DNA of 53,871 nucleotides from Mycobacterium sp. E2733 (GTDB taxonomy: Bacteria > Actinomycetota > Actinomycetes > Mycobacteriales > Mycobacteriaceae), in contig NZ_LZJZ01000023.1 in NCBI RefSeq assembly GCF_001667585.1, forward strand, positions 1 through 53,871, given 5' to 3'. The translations under genes and the position numbers were made by a program. The notes under the pieces were generated by a model, which saw only the letters and a program-made list of their open reading frames with translations, was not told where the DNA came from and did no database searches. Within the stretch, counting starts at the first letter, position 1; the number at the start of each line of letters is the position of its first letter. This document shows, piece by piece, positions 22,498-32,431 of the stretch.

Positions 22498-22926
22498 ATG
22501 GTTGCCCCGCTGCCCGACGCCGCGCCGCCGAGCCCGCAGTTGAGTCTGACGACACAGGTGACGCGGTTCGTCGTCACCGGCGGTCTGGCGGGGATCGTGG
22601 ACTTCGGGCTGTACCTGGCGCTGTACAAGGCCGCGGGCGTCCAGGTCGACTTGGCCAAGGCCACCAGCTTCATCGTCGGCACCATCACCGCGTACCTGAT
22701 CAACCGCCGGTGGACGTTCCAGGCGGCCCCGAGCACCGCGCGCTTCGTCGCGGTCATGATTCTGTACGGCATCACCTTTGCCGTGCAGGTCGGGCTCAAC
22801 CATTTGTGCCTCGCGCTTCTGCACTACCGCGGGTGGGCGATACCGGTGGCGTTCGTGATCGCGCAGGGCACCGCGACGGTGATCAACTTCGTCGTGCAGC
22901 GAGCCGTTATCTTCCGCATCCGCTGA
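22498..22926 (+). CDS. GtrA-family membrane protein (Rv3789)
   Basis: 142 residues with four predicted helices (about 26-45, 52-70, 82-101, 110-130) and the GtrA signatures [17 protein letters not shown] and [17 protein letters not shown]. Rv3789 has been proposed either as the flippase for decaprenyl-phosphoryl-arabinose or as an anchor recruiting AftA. The ATG start is leaderless behind TAGACT. It is immediately upstream of dprE1. Confidence 0.9.
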   Translation: MVAPLPDAAPPSPQLSLTTQVTRFVVTGGLAGIVDFGLYLALYKAAGVQVDLAKATSFIVGTITAYLINRRWTFQAAPSTARFVAVMILYGITFAVQVGLNHLCLALLHYRGWAIPVAFVIAQGTATVINFVVQRAVIFRIR

Positions 22927-22943
22927 GCCACTTGCGCAAGCGG

Positions 22944-22949
22944 TACCCT
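22944..22949 (+). promoter_or_regulatory. -10 box (TACCCT) for dprE1
   Basis: TACCCT ends 8 bases before ATG 22958. A second internal start point in the arabinan string is plausible. Confidence 0.3.
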
Positions 22950-22957
22950 CTTTGACG

Positions 22958-24349
22958 ATGTTGAGCACCGATCTTCCGACCACCACCACCCGGCTGACCG
23001 GCTTTGGCCGCACCGCGCCGTCGGTGGCCGAGGTGCTCTCGACCCGCGATCCCGAGGTGATCGCCAAGGCCGTCGTCCGGGTGGCCGAATCCGGCGGCCC
23101 GAACGGGCGGGGCGTCATCGCGCGCGGGTTGGGCCGGTCCTACGGCGACAACGCCCAAAACGGCGGCGGCCTGGTGATCGACATGACCGGCCTGAATCGC
23201 ATCCACTCGATCAGCGCCGACACCCGGCTGGTCGACGTCGACGCCGGCGTCAGCCTGGACCAGCTGATGAAGGCGGCGCTCCCGTTCGGGCTGTGGGTTC
23301 CGGTGCTGCCCGGCACGCGCCAGGTCACCGTCGGCGGCGCGATCGCCTGCGACATCCACGGCAAGAACCACCACAGCGCGGGCAGCTTCGGCAACCACGT
23401 GCGCTCGATGGACCTGCTGATGGCCGACGGCAACGTCCGCACCCTCACCCCGGACGGTGACGACGCCGAGCTGTTCTGGGTCACCGTCGGCGGCAACGGC
23501 CTGACCGGGATCGTCCTGCGGGCCACCATCGAGATGACGCCGACCGAGACGGCCTACTTCATCGCCGACGGGGTGGCCACCAAGGACCTCGACGAAACGG
23601 TCGCCGTGCACCTCGATGGCAGCGAGGCGAACTACACCTACTCCAGCGCCTGGTTCGACCTGATCAGTCCGCCGCCCAAGCTCGGCCGGGCCGCCGTCAG
23701 CCGCGGGAGCCTGGCGAAGCTGGACCAACTGCCCGAGAAGCTGGCCAGGAATCCGCTGAAATTCGATGCGCCACAACTGTTAACGGTGCCGAACATATTT
23801 CCGGTCAGCGCAATGAACAAGCTGTCCTTCATGGCCATCGGCGAGGTGTACTACCGGCTGGGCGGCACGTACACCGGCAAGATCATGAATCTGTCGCAGT
23901 TCTACCACATGCTCGACCTGGTAAGTGGTTGGAACAACGCTTATGGCCCAATGGGTTTCGCCCAACACCAGTTCTTGGTCCCACCGGATGCGATGGACGA
24001 GTTCAAGGCCATCATCCGCTGGATCCAGACCCGCGGCCACTACTCGGCGTTGAACGTGTTCAAACTGTTCGGACCGGGCAACCGCGCACCACTGAGTTTC
24101 CCGATGGCCGGCTGGAATGTCGCGATGGACTTCCCCAACAAGCCGGGGATCAACGAGTTCCTCAACGAACTCGACCGGCGCGTACTGGAATTCGGTGGCC
24201 GGGTGTACACCGCCAAGGATTCCCGCGCGAGCGCCGAGACCTTCCACGCCATGTACCCACGCATCGACGAGTGGATCGCGGTGCGCCGCAAGGTGGATCC
24301 CGCCGGGGTGTTCGCCTCGGACATGGCCCGACGTTTGGAGCTGTTGTAA
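22958..24349 (+). CDS. dprE1: Decaprenyl-phosphoryl-ribose 2'-oxidase DprE1 (Rv3790), with Ala at the BTZ cysteine
   Basis: 463 residues, FAD-dependent oxidase of the VAO family. It oxidises decaprenyl-phosphoryl-ribose at C2', after which DprE2 reduces the ketone to the arabinose epimer, the only arabinose donor for the cell wall. Seen: FAD-binding [14 protein letters not shown] (55-68), [22 protein letters not shown] (FAD and His134), [12 protein letters not shown] and YTAKDSR with Lys420 (Lys418 in M. tuberculosis). The benzothiazinone-reactive cysteine (Cys387 there) is Ala389 here, codon GCG 24122-24124, in GWNVAMDFP. Two extra residues near 47-50 explain the offset. ATG 22958 matches the known N terminus MLS. 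Confidence 0.97.
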   Translation: MLSTDLPTTTTRLTGFGRTAPSVAEVLSTRDPEVIAKAVVRVAESGGPNGRGVIARGLGRSYGDNAQNGGGLVIDMTGLNRIHSISADTRLVDVDAGVSLDQLMKAALPFGLWVPVLPGTRQVTVGGAIACDIHGKNHHSAGSFGNHVRSMDLLMADGNVRTLTPDGDDAELFWVTVGGNGLTGIVLRATIEMTPTETAYFIADGVATKDLDETVAVHLDGSEANYTYSSAWFDLISPPPKLGRAAVSRGSLAKLDQLPEKLARNPLKFDAPQLLTVPNIFPVSAMNKLSFMAIGEVYYRLGGTYTGKIMNLSQFYHMLDLVSGWNNAYGPMGFAQHQFLVPPDAMDEFKAIIRWIQTRGHYSALNVFKLFGPGNRAPLSFPMAGWNVAMDFPNKPGINEFLNELDRRVLEFGGRVYTAKDSRASAETFHAMYPRIDEWIAVRRKVDPAGVFASDMARRLELL

Positions 24350-25114
24350 ATGGTGCTGGACGCCGTCGGAAACCCGCAGACCATCCTGTTGCTCGGCGGT
24401 ACCTCCGAGATCGGGCTGGCCATCTGTGAGCGCTACCTGCAGAACGCCCACGCCCGTATCGTGCTGGCCGCCATGCCCGACGACCCGGGCCGAGACGCCG
24501 CCGTCGCCCAGATGAAGGCGGCCGGCGCGCGGTCGGTGGAGCTCATCGACTTCGAAGCCACCGACGCCGACAGCCATCCGAAGATGATCGATGCGGCATT
24601 CGCCCACGGTGACGTCGACGTGGCCATCGTGGCGTTCGGATTGCTCGGCGACGCCGAGGAACTGTGGCAGAACCAGCGCAAGGCCGTGCAGATCGCCGAA
24701 ATCAACTACACCGCAGCGGTTTCGGTAGGGGTGCTGCTGGCCGAGAAGATGCGGGCCCAGGGCTTCGGCCAGATCATTGCGATGAGCACGGTGGCCGGGG
24801 AGCGGGTGCGGCGGTCCAACTTCGTCTACGGGTCCACCAAGGCGGGGCTGGACGGCTTCTACCTGGGCCTGGGGGAGGCGTTGCGCGAGTACGGTGTTCG
24901 CGTTCTGGTTATCCGGCCCGGTCAGGTGCGTACCCGGATGAGCGCGCACATCAAGGAAGCCCCGCTCACCGTGGACAAGGAATACGTCGCCAACCTCGCG
25001 GTGACCGCGGCCGCAAAGGGTAAGGAATTGGTTTGGGCGCCAGCAGCATTCCGCTATGTGATGATGGTGTTGCGACACATCCCGCGGAGCGTCTTCCGCA
25101 AGCTGCCAATCTGA
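24350..25114 (+). CDS. dprE2: Decaprenyl-phosphoryl-2-keto-erythro-pentose reductase DprE2 (Rv3791)
   Basis: 254 residues, same length as in M. tuberculosis. Short-chain dehydrogenase: cofactor loop GGTSEIG (16-22), Asp-containing LIDFEATD, catalytic Ser146, Tyr160 and Lys164 (VYGSTKAG). It completes the epimerisation begun by DprE1. The ATG follows the dprE1 stop with no spacer and aftA begins two bases after its stop, so translation is coupled throughout. Confidence 0.96.
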   Translation: MVLDAVGNPQTILLLGGTSEIGLAICERYLQNAHARIVLAAMPDDPGRDAAVAQMKAAGARSVELIDFEATDADSHPKMIDAAFAHGDVDVAIVAFGLLGDAEELWQNQRKAVQIAEINYTAAVSVGVLLAEKMRAQGFGQIIAMSTVAGERVRRSNFVYGSTKAGLDGFYLGLGEALREYGVRVLVIRPGQVRTRMSAHIKEAPLTVDKEYVANLAVTAAAKGKELVWAPAAFRYVMMVLRHIPRSVFRKLPI

Positions 25115-25116
25115 TC

Positions 25117-27006
25117 ATGCGTAACGCGCTGGCCGGGCTGGGCCAGATGGCTTTGGCGGTGGCGGTGGCCGTCGCCGTCGCGGTGGTCTCGCTGGTCGCG
25201 ATCGCTCGCGTGCAGTGGCCGGCTTTCCCGTCGTCCAACCAACTGCACGCGTTGACCACCGTGGGGCAGGTCGGCTGCCTGGCCGGTCTGGTCGCCGTGG
25301 GTTGGGCATGGCGGCGGTCCGGCCGGCTTCGGTGGCTCGCGCAGTTGGGCGGGCTGGTGTTCGTGTCCGCGTTCACCGTCGTAACGCTCGGCATGCCGCT
25401 GGGTGCGACCAAGCTGTACCTGTTCGGCATCTCCGTCGACCAGCAGTTCCGCACCGAGTACCTGACCCGGCTCGCCGACAACCCGGCCCTGCGCGACATG
25501 ACCTATATCGGGCTGCCGCCGTTCTATCCGCCGGGCTGGTTCTGGATCGGCGGGCGCGCGGCGGCGCTGAGCGGAACACCGGCCTGGGAGATCTACAAGC
25601 CGTGGGCCGTCACCTCGATCACCATCGCGGTAGCCGTCGCCCTGGTGCTGTGGTGGCGGATGGTCCGCTTCGAGTACGCGCTGATCGTCACCGCCGCGAC
25701 GGCGGCGGCGACCCTCGCCTATGGCTCGCCCGAGCCCTACGCCGCCATGATCACCGTGCTGCTGCCGCCGGTGCTGGTGCTGACCTGGTCGGGTCTGCGC
25801 GGCGGCGAGCGCAACGGCGGCTGGGGCGCGGTGGTTGCCGCGGGCCTATTCCTCGGCTGGACGGCTACGTGGTACTCGCTGCTGCTCGCCTTCAGCGCGT
25901 TCACGGTGTCGCTCATGGCGCTACTGCTGGCCGGTGCGCGCTGGCGGCGCGGCGGCGTGGGGGCCGCGCTCGACCCGCTGCGCCGGCTGGCCGTCATCGC
26001 GGTCATCGCCGCGGCCATCGCGAGCACCACCTGGCTGCCGTTCCTGTTGCGGGCGGTCCGCAGTCCGGTCAGCAACTCCGGCAGCGCCTTTCACTACCTG
26101 CCGGCCGACGGCGCCGTGCTGACCTTCCCGATGCTGCAGTTCTCCCTGTTGGGCGCTGTCTGCCTGCTGGGCGCCCTGTGGTTGGTGGTGCGGACCGGAT
26201 CATCCGTGCGGGCCGGGGCCCTGGCCATCGGGGTGCTGGCCGTCTATCTGTGGTCGCTGCTGTCGATGCTGACCACGCTGGCGCGCACCACGCTGCTGTC
26301 GTTCCGGCTGCAGCCCACGTTGACCGTGCTGCTGGTCGCCGCCGGGGCGTTCGGCTTCGTCGAGGCCGTCGGGGCGCTGTCCGCGCGCGGCCGGGCCTGG
26401 GAGAAAGCGACAGTGCCCGTCGCCGGGGCCGTCGGACTGGCCGCCGCGATCGCGTTCAGCCAGGACATTCCCGACGTGCTGCGCCCGGATCTCACCATCG
26501 CCTACACCGACACCGACGGCAACGGCCAGCGCGGCGATCGGCGCCCGCCGAGTTCGGAGAAGTTCTACCCCGACATCGACCGCACCATCACGACCGTGAC
26601 CGGAAGGCCCCGCGACCAGACCGTCGTGATGACCGCCGACTACAGCTTCCTGTCCTTCTATCCCTATTGGGGATTCCAGGGGCTGACGTCGCACTACGCC
26701 AACCCGCTGGCGCAGTTCGACCTGCGGGCCGCCCAGATCAACAAGTGGTCCAAACTCAAGTCCGCCGACGACCTCATCCACGCGCTGGACACCTGCCCCT
26801 GGCCACCGCCCACGGTGTTTCTGATGCGCCGCGGCGCGAACGGAAATTACACGCTGCGGCTGGCCGAGGACGTGTATCCCAACCAGCCCAATGTCCGTCG
26901 CTACACCGTTGACTTGCGGGCCGCCCTCTTCGAGAGCCCGCAGTTCGTCGTCCACAGCGCCGGCCCGTTCGTGGTGGCCATCCGCAAGCCGGCTCCAAGC
27001 CACTGA
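25117..27006 (+). CDS. aftA: Arabinofuranosyltransferase AftA (Rv3792)
   Basis: 629 residues. GT85/GT-C integral membrane enzyme that primes arabinan synthesis by adding the first arabinofuranose from decaprenyl-phosphoryl-arabinose to the galactan. Seen: an N-terminal set of helices, the acidic periplasmic loop [11 protein letters not shown] (105-115), typical of GT-C enzymes, with [20 protein letters not shown] after it, further helices to about 470 and a soluble C-terminal domain. ATG 25117 is chosen for its 2-base distance from the dprE2 stop. embC follows after 10 bases. Confidence 0.95.
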   Translation: MRNALAGLGQMALAVAVAVAVAVVSLVAIARVQWPAFPSSNQLHALTTVGQVGCLAGLVAVGWAWRRSGRLRWLAQLGGLVFVSAFTVVTLGMPLGATKLYLFGISVDQQFRTEYLTRLADNPALRDMTYIGLPPFYPPGWFWIGGRAAALSGTPAWEIYKPWAVTSITIAVAVALVLWWRMVRFEYALIVTAATAAATLAYGSPEPYAAMITVLLPPVLVLTWSGLRGGERNGGWGAVVAAGLFLGWTATWYSLLLAFSAFTVSLMALLLAGARWRRGGVGAALDPLRRLAVIAVIAAAIASTTWLPFLLRAVRSPVSNSGSAFHYLPADGAVLTFPMLQFSLLGAVCLLGALWLVVRTGSSVRAGALAIGVLAVYLWSLLSMLTTLARTTLLSFRLQPTLTVLLVAAGAFGFVEAVGALSARGRAWEKATVPVAGAVGLAAAIAFSQDIPDVLRPDLTIAYTDTDGNGQRGDRRPPSSEKFYPDIDRTITTVTGRPRDQTVVMTADYSFLSFYPYWGFQGLTSHYANPLAQFDLRAAQINKWSKLKSADDLIHALDTCPWPPPTVFLMRRGANGNYTLRLAEDVYPNQPNVRRYTVDLRAALFESPQFVVHSAGPFVVAIRKPAPSH

Positions 27007-27016
27007 GGGGCCGTTG

Positions 27017-30000
27017 ATGAGCACCGACACCTCGCCGCCGCGCGTCGAAGAACTAGCATCTACCACCGTGACCGACACGGGAGCGAACCACCGGATCACT
27101 CGGTTGGTTGCTACCGTCGCCGGGCTCCTCGGGGCTCTGCTGGCCATCGCCACCCCGCTGCTGCCGGTCAATCAGACCACCGCTTCGCTGAACTGGCCGC
27201 AGAACGGCACATTCGAGAGCGTCGACGCGCCGCTGATCGGTTATGTGGCCACCGACCTCAACATCACCGTGCCGTGCCAGGCCGCCGCCGGGCTGGCCGG
27301 CCCGGCCAATGCGGCGAAGACGGTGCTGTTGTCGACCGTGCCCAAGCAGGCCCCGAAGGCCGTCGATCGCGGCCTGCTCATCCAACGCGCCAACGACTAC
27401 CTGGTGGTGGTGGTGCGCAACGTCGCGGTGGTGACCGCCCCGTTGAACCAGGTGCTCAGCCCCGCCTGCCAGCGGTTGACCTTCACCGCGCACGCCGACC
27501 GGGTCACCGCCGAGTTCGTCGGGCTGACCCAGGGGCCCAACGCCGAGCATCCCGGCTCGCCGCTGCGCGGGGAGAAGAGCGGGTATGACTTCCGACCGCA
27601 GATCGTCGGCGTCTTCACCGATCTGGCGGGTCCGGCGCCGCCGGGCCTGAGCTTCTCGGCGATCGTCGACACCCGCTACAGCAGCAGCCCCAGCCAACTG
27701 AAGATGGCGGCGATGATCTTGGGGGTCGTGCTGACGGTCGCCGCCCTGGTCGCGCTGCACCTGCTCGACACTGCGGACGGCACCCGGCATCGCCGCTTCC
27801 TGCCGTCGCGCTGGTGGTCGGTCGGCGGGCTGGACGCCCTGGTGATCGCCGTGCTGGTGTGGTGGCAGTTCGTTGGCGCCAACACCTCCGACGACGGCTA
27901 CATCCTGACCATGGCCCGGGTCTCCGAACACGCCGGCTACATGGCCAACTACTACCGCTGGTTCGGCACGCCGGAGGCGCCCTTCGGCTGGTACTACGAC
28001 CTGCTGGCGCTGTGGGCCCACGTCAGCACCGCCAGCATCTGGATGCGGTTGCCCACCCTGGCCATGGCGGTGACGTGCTGGTGGGTGATCAGCCGTGAGG
28101 TCATGCCGCGCCTGGGGCACGCCGTGAAGCTGAACCGCGGCGCGGCGTGGACGGCGGCCGGCATGTTCCTGGCCGTGTGGCTGCCGCTCAACAACGGCCT
28201 ACGGCCCGAGCCGATCATCGCCTTGGGCATCCTGCTGACCTGGTGCTCGGTGGAACGCGCGGTGGCCACCAGCCGCCTGCTGCCGGTGGCGGTCGCCTGC
28301 ATCATCGGGGCGCTGACGCTGTTTTCCGGGCCGACGGGCATCGCCTCGATCGGTGCGCTGCTGGTCGCGATCGGGCCGCTGCGCACCATCCTGCATCGCC
28401 GGTCCAAGCGATTCGGTGCGCTGCCATTGGTGGCGCCGCTGCTCGCCGCCGTCACCGTCACCGCCATCCTGATCTTCCGCGACCAGACCCTGGCCGGTGA
28501 GGTTCAGGCCAGCATGCTCAAGCGCGCGGTCGGGCCGAGCCTGAGTTGGTTCGACGAACACATCCGCTACGAGCGGCTGTTCATGGCCAGCCCCGACGGG
28601 TCGGTCGCCCGCCGCTTCGCCGTGCTGGCGCTGGTCCTTGCGCTCGGGATCACGGTCGCAATGTCGTTGCGCAAGGGCCGGATTCCGGGCACGGCCGCCG
28701 GGCCGAGCCGCCGCATCCTCGGGATCACCATCATCTCGTTCATCGCGATGATGTTCACCCCCACCAAGTGGACCCACCACTTCGGGGTGTTCGCCGGGCT
28801 GGCCGGACCGCTGGGCGCACTGGCCGCGATCGCCGTCACTGCCGTGGCGATGCGATCCCGGCGCAACCGCACCATGTTCGCCGCCGTGGTGCTGTTCCTG
28901 GTGGCGTTGTCGTTCGCCAGCGTCAACGGCTGGTGGTACGTGTCCAATTTCGGTGTGCCATGGTCGAATTCGTTCCCGGCATGGCATTACGCCTTCGCCA
29001 CCGCGCTGCTCGGGCTGACCGTCCTGGTGCTGCTGCTGGCGGCGTGGTTCCACTTCGTTTCGCTGGACGACGGGCCGCCCAAGACCCGGTACGGGGCACG
29101 CGTGGCCGGAATCGTCCAGTCCCCGTTGGCAATCGCGACGTGGGTGCTGGTGGTGTTCGAGGTGGCGTCGCTGACCCTGGCGATGACCGACCAGTATCCC
29201 GCGTGGACGGTGGGCCGGTCCAACCTCGAGGCCGCTTTCGTTTTCAAGACCGGCCACACCTGCGGACTGGCCCAGGACGTGCTGGTGGAACAGGATCCCA
29301 ACGCCGGGACGCTGTCGCCGGTGAGCGCCACGGTGGGTGACGCGCTGGGCGCCGGCCTGTCGGAAGCCTTCACGCCCAACGGGATTCCCGCGGACGTCCG
29401 CGCCGACCCGGTGATGGAGCGGCCGGGTGACCGCAGCTTCATCAACGACGACAAGCTGGTCACCGGCGCCGAGGCCGGCACCGAGGGCGGCACCACTCCG
29501 GCGCCGGGAATCAACGGTTCGGTCGCCCAGCTGCCCTACAACCTGGATCCGTCGCGCACGCCCGTCCTGGGCAGCTGGCGCCCCGGCATCCAGGTGCCCG
29601 CCCACCTGCGATCGGGCTGGTACCGACTGCCCAGCCGCGACGGGGCCCGGCCGCTGTTGGTGGTGAGCGCGGCCGGCCGCTTCGACCCCCGCGAGGTCCA
29701 GGTCCAGTGGGCCACCGATGACGAAGCGGCGAACGGACACGCCGGCGGGTCGTTCCAGCTCTCCGATGTGGGGGCCTCCCCGGCGTGGCGCAACTTGCGG
29801 CTGCCGTTGTCGGCCATCCCCGCCGGCGCCACCCAGATCCGGTTGGTCGCCGACGACGAAGACCTGGCACCGCAGCACTGGATCGCGCTCACGCCGCCGC
29901 GGATTCCCCAGCTGCGCACGCTGCAGGACGTGGTGGGGTCGCGGGACCCGGTGTTCCTGGACTGGCTGGTCGGGCTGGCGTTCCCCTGCCAGCGGCCGTT

Positions 30001-30295
30001 CGGCCATCAAAACGGAGTCGACGAGACGCCGAAATGGCGCATCCTGCCGGACCGTTTCGGCGCCGAGGCGAACTCGCCGGTGATGGACAACAACGGCGGC
30101 GGGCCACTGGGCGTCACCGAGCTGCTGGTGAAGGCGACCACCATGGCCACCTATCTGAAGGACGACTGGTCGCGCGATTGGGGCTCGCTGCAACGCCTGA
30201 CGCCGTATTACGCAGATGCGCAGCCCGCCCGCCTGCAGCTCGGCACGGCGACGCGCAGCGGACTGTGGAGCCCCGCGCCCCTGCGCAAGACCTAG
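27017..30295 (+). CDS. embC: Arabinosyltransferase EmbC (Rv3793)
   Basis: 1092 residues against 1094 in M. tuberculosis. GT53 GT-C enzyme that builds the arabinan of lipoarabinomannan from DPA; a target of ethambutol. Seen: first helix and the TTASLNWPQNGTF start of the periplasmic domain, catalytic NTSDDGYILTMARV (289-302), proline-motif-type segment and long helical core, and C-terminal carbohydrate-binding domain with PYNLDPSRTPVLGSW and RDWGSLQRLTPYY. ATG 27017 follows GAGGGG. Identified as EmbC rather than EmbA or EmbB by PNAEHPG...[18 protein letters not shown]. Unlike in M. tuberculosis, embA does not follow directly. Confidence 0.97.
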   Translation: MSTDTSPPRVEELASTTVTDTGANHRITRLVATVAGLLGALLAIATPLLPVNQTTASLNWPQNGTFESVDAPLIGYVATDLNITVPCQAAAGLAGPANAAKTVLLSTVPKQAPKAVDRGLLIQRANDYLVVVVRNVAVVTAPLNQVLSPACQRLTFTAHADRVTAEFVGLTQGPNAEHPGSPLRGEKSGYDFRPQIVGVFTDLAGPAPPGLSFSAIVDTRYSSSPSQLKMAAMILGVVLTVAALVALHLLDTADGTRHRRFLPSRWWSVGGLDALVIAVLVWWQFVGANTSDDGYILTMARVSEHAGYMANYYRWFGTPEAPFGWYYDLLALWAHVSTASIWMRLPTLAMAVTCWWVISREVMPRLGHAVKLNRGAAWTAAGMFLAVWLPLNNGLRPEPIIALGILLTWCSVERAVATSRLLPVAVACIIGALTLFSGPTGIASIGALLVAIGPLRTILHRRSKRFGALPLVAPLLAAVTVTAILIFRDQTLAGEVQASMLKRAVGPSLSWFDEHIRYERLFMASPDGSVARRFAVLALVLALGITVAMSLRKGRIPGTAAGPSRRILGITIISFIAMMFTPTKWTHHFGVFAGLAGPLGALAAIAVTAVAMRSRRNRTMFAAVVLFLVALSFASVNGWWYVSNFGVPWSNSFPAWHYAFATALLGLTVLVLLLAAWFHFVSLDDGPPKTRYGARVAGIVQSPLAIATWVLVVFEVASLTLAMTDQYPAWTVGRSNLEAAFVFKTGHTCGLAQDVLVEQDPNAGTLSPVSATVGDALGAGLSEAFTPNGIPADVRADPVMERPGDRSFINDDKLVTGAEAGTEGGTTPAPGINGSVAQLPYNLDPSRTPVLGSWRPGIQVPAHLRSGWYRLPSRDGARPLLVVSAAGRFDPREVQVQWATDDEAANGHAGGSFQLSDVGASPAWRNLRLPLSAIPAGATQIRLVADDEDLAPQHWIALTPPRIPQLRTLQDVVGSRDPVFLDWLVGLAFPCQRPFGHQNGVDETPKWRILPDRFGAEANSPVMDNNGGGPLGVTELLVKATTMATYLKDDWSRDWGSLQRLTPYYADAQPARLQLGTATRSGLWSPAPLRKT

Positions 30296-30298
30296 CCG

Positions 30299-30649
30299 TC
30301 ACAACCCGGGCAGGCAGTTGATGAACGGGATGCACGGAGGCGAGGGCGGCCGCGGCGGTGGAAAGCCTTCGATGATGGCCGAATTGGTCAGCGGGCTGTT
30401 CTGATCGAAATACCAAGGGTGGCAGACATTTCTGTCCCAGTTCGGCATATTTTTGAGCTCCGGTGACCCCGGGCACCATTGATAGGTGCAGCTGTTGGTG
30501 GGGCTCGGTCCGCGGCTTGGGTCCTGACACACCATCGGGGCGGGCTGAGCGTGGCCGGTTCCCACGACCAGCCCCGACCCGACGGCGGCGAGGCCGCCCG
30601 AGAGCAACGCGCCAGCGAGCACCCGCTTTGTGTTGTGACCGATGTTCAT
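30299..30649 (-). CDS. Secreted Cys-rich mycobacterial protein
   Basis: 116 residues. Signal peptide: KR at 8-9, hydrophobic 10-30, likely cleavage near GHA34. The mature part has six cysteines (41, 54, 59, 76, 106, 112) and the motifs YQWCPG (56-61) and NVCHPWY (74-80), which I recognise from a family of small exported mycobacterial proteins of unknown function; the tail is Pro-rich and ends CIPFINCLPGL. ATG 30647-30649 is preferred over a longer frame because it begins at the signal peptide. It is convergent with embC, three bases apart. Confidence 0.8.
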   Translation of the reverse strand: MNIGHNTKRVLAGALLSGGLAAVGSGLVVGTGHAQPAPMVCQDPSRGPSPTNSCTYQWCPGSPELKNMPNWDRNVCHPWYFDQNSPLTNSAIIEGFPPPRPPSPPCIPFINCLPGL

Positions 30650-30962
30650 ACCGCCAGTGCAGGCGGTCGGGGTCGCTACCGATCCCAAGGTCGCGGGCGA
30701 CCGGCCGATGGCCACGGTCTCCCGGGCGGTGCCGGCCTGTCCCCGGTCAGCGAGGCATGCGCCGTCGGCCGCCTTCGCAACTGTGTGATCGCGTGACATC
30801 GCCTGTCGCCCTTTCTCACGCCGGCGATCAGTATTCGCCTGTAGCCACCCGGTCGTGTGGCTAATGGGCCACTCGAGTCGGCGTGCCGGGGAGGCGTTGC
30901 CGCGATCTCGGAAGTCGCGGGGTTGGCGCTCACAATTGGTAAGTGTAGGCTTACGGTTCGTG
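30650..30962. other. Divergent intergenic region with ArsR-type operator at its right end
   Basis: 313 bases between the secreted-protein gene (minus) and the arsR-like gene (plus). The right end holds the operator and -10 box described separately. A half CRP site (TGTGA at 30782) lacks its partner. A minus-strand frame extends the secreted protein to 30799 without signal-like features. I see no other gene. Confidence 0.5.
30939..30957 (+). promoter_or_regulatory. Operator (GTAAG-N6-CTTAC) overlapping a TACGGT -10 box
   Basis: GTAAG (30939-30943) and CTTAC (30950-30954) form an inverted repeat. TACGGT (30952-30957) overlaps its right arm and ends 5 bases before ATG 30963. A repressor bound here would block the promoter of the ArsR operon, the usual autoregulatory layout. 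Confidence 0.45.
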
Positions 30963-31286
30963 ATGGCTTACCAAACCGACCGAGATGTGTGGGACGCCCT
31001 GGCGGATCGGACGCGGCGGGCCATCTTGGAGCGGCTTACACACGGCCCGGCCGCCGTCGGTGAACTGGCGCGGCAGCTGCCCGTCAGCAGACCGGCCGTT
31101 TCACAACACCTCAAGGTGCTCAAATGCGCGGGGCTGGTGCGCGACCGTGCGGCAGGCACCCGGCGCGTTTACCAACTCGACCCGACGGGCCTCGAGGCAT
31201 TGCGCGCCGACCTCGACAGGTTCTGGGCGCAGGCATTGGCCGGCTACGCCCGAAAGATCGACGAAAATAGAGGAGAAGACTTGTGA
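30963..31286 (+). CDS. ArsR/SdpR-family winged-helix regulator
   Basis: 107 residues. Winged-helix domain: WDALADRTRRAILERLTHGPAAVGELARQL (10-39), recognition helix SRPAVSQHLKVLKCAGLV (42-59) and wing AAGTRRVYQLDP. It has no cysteine or histidine cluster for metal, like the metal-independent SdpR-type members that usually sit beside SRPBCC genes. It is the first gene of a three-gene operon with 4-base overlaps and probably represses it through the GTAAG/CTTAC operator. ATG 30963 is probably leaderless. The operon lies between embC and embA. Confidence 0.88.
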   Translation: MAYQTDRDVWDALADRTRRAILERLTHGPAAVGELARQLPVSRPAVSQHLKVLKCAGLVRDRAAGTRRVYQLDPTGLEALRADLDRFWAQALAGYARKIDENRGEDL

Positions 31287-31768
31287 CGCAACGGATCCCG
31301 GACGTTACCCACCACGTCTTGGTCAACGCCCCGATCGAGCAGGCATTCGCCGTCTTCACCGAGCAGTTCGGCGACTTCAAACCCCGTGAGCACAACCTGC
31401 TCGCGGTACCGATCGCCGAGACGGTCTTCGAGCGCCGGGTGGGCGGGCACATCTACGACCGCGGCGTCGACGGCAGCGTATGCCGCTGGGCGCGGATCTT
31501 GGCCTACGAGCCACCCCGCCGCCTCGTGTTCACCTGGGATATCGGCCCGACCTGGCAACTGGAACCCGACCAGTCGAAAACCAGTGAAGTCGAGGTGCGC
31601 TTCACCGCGGAGTCTGACGACCGCACCCGGATCGATCTCGAGCATCGCCATCTGGACCGCCATGGACCCGGATGGGAATCCGTCGCCGAGGGCGTCGACG
31701 GTGACGCGGGCTGGCCGCTGTACCTGGACCGCTATGCCCGCCTGCTGCTCGCCGGGGCCGCGCAATGA
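31283..31768 (+). CDS. SRPBCC/AHSA1-like ligand-binding protein
   Basis: 161 residues. START/Bet v1-like fold of the activator-of-Hsp90 (AHSA1) C-terminal type: VTHHVLVNAPIEQAFAVFTEQF at the start, ERRVGGHIYDRGVDGSVCRWARILAYEPPRRLVFTWDI in the middle, and the end helix GWPLYLDRYARLLL. Such proteins bind hydrophobic small molecules, and ArsR-SRPBCC pairs are common in actinobacteria. GTG 31283 overlaps the arsR stop as GTGA. Ligand unknown. Confidence 0.88.
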   Translation: MTQRIPDVTHHVLVNAPIEQAFAVFTEQFGDFKPREHNLLAVPIAETVFERRVGGHIYDRGVDGSVCRWARILAYEPPRRLVFTWDIGPTWQLEPDQSKTSEVEVRFTAESDDRTRIDLEHRHLDRHGPGWESVAEGVDGDAGWPLYLDRYARLLLAGAAQ

Positions 31769-32388
31769 CGGCCACCCTGATGAGCATGGCCCGTGACGAG
31801 CGGGCCGATCTGGCGGATTTCCTGGCCACCCTGGCGCCGCGGGAGTGGGACGCTCCCAGCCTGTGCTCGAGGTGGACCGTCAAAGACGTTGTCGCGCATG
31901 TGATCAGCTACGAAGAGCTCGGCACGCTGGGGTTGCTGAAGCGCTTCGCGAAGGGCTGGGTCGTGCGGGCCAACCAGGTCGGCGTCGACGAATTCGCCGA
32001 GCTGGGTCCTCAGCAGCTGCTCGACTTTCTGCGCGCTCATCTCCAACCACGCGGGCTGACAGCGGGTTTCGGCGGAATGATCGCACTCGTCGACGGCACC
32101 ATCCATCACCAAGACATCCGCCGCGCGCTGGGCCGGCCGCGCAGCGTGCCGGCCGATCGGCTCGAGCGGGTTCTCGGCTTGGTGCCCGGCAACCCCAGGC
32201 TCGGCGCCGGCCGCCGGATCAGGGGCCTGCGCCTGCGCGCCACCGACGTCGACTGGGAACACGGCCACGGGCCGGAAGTCACCGGGCCCGGTGAGGCGCT
32301 ACTGATGGCGATGTCCGGGCGCCCCGCGGCGCTGGCCGACCTGGCCGGTCCGGGCCTGGACACACTGGCCGCCCGGATCACCCGCTGA
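31765..32388 (+). CDS. DinB-like/maleylpyruvate isomerase-type mycothiol-dependent protein
   Basis: 207 residues. Family TIGR03083/MDMPI N-terminal domain: RDERADLADFLATLAPREWDAPSLCSRWTVKDVVAHVISYEE with the first His, and ALVDGTIHHQDIRRALGRPR with the other His pair, giving the three-His metal site of mycothiol-linked DinB enzymes. It probably handles an electrophilic or toxic compound together with the SRPBCC partner; inference from context. ATG 31765 overlaps the previous stop as ATGA. embA begins 57 bases downstream. Confidence 0.85.
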   Translation: MTATLMSMARDERADLADFLATLAPREWDAPSLCSRWTVKDVVAHVISYEELGTLGLLKRFAKGWVVRANQVGVDEFAELGPQQLLDFLRAHLQPRGLTAGFGGMIALVDGTIHHQDIRRALGRPRSVPADRLERVLGLVPGNPRLGAGRRIRGLRLRATDVDWEHGHGPEVTGPGEALLMAMSGRPAALADLAGPGLDTLAARITR

Positions 32389-32431
32389 GGCCCTCCGGCC
32401 CCGCGTCCTCATCGGACAAAGGAGCTTCGCT

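Noticed and set aside
28199..30193. A 664-codon open frame on the minus strand opposite embC
   Set aside because: High GC keeps antisense frames open. The plus-strand translation is unmistakably EmbC and the antisense product is rich in Arg, Gly, His and Gln with no domain.
30780..30795. A second CRP site (TGTGATCGCGTGACA)
   Set aside because: Only the left half fits; spacing and the right half do not match TGTGA-N6-TCACA.
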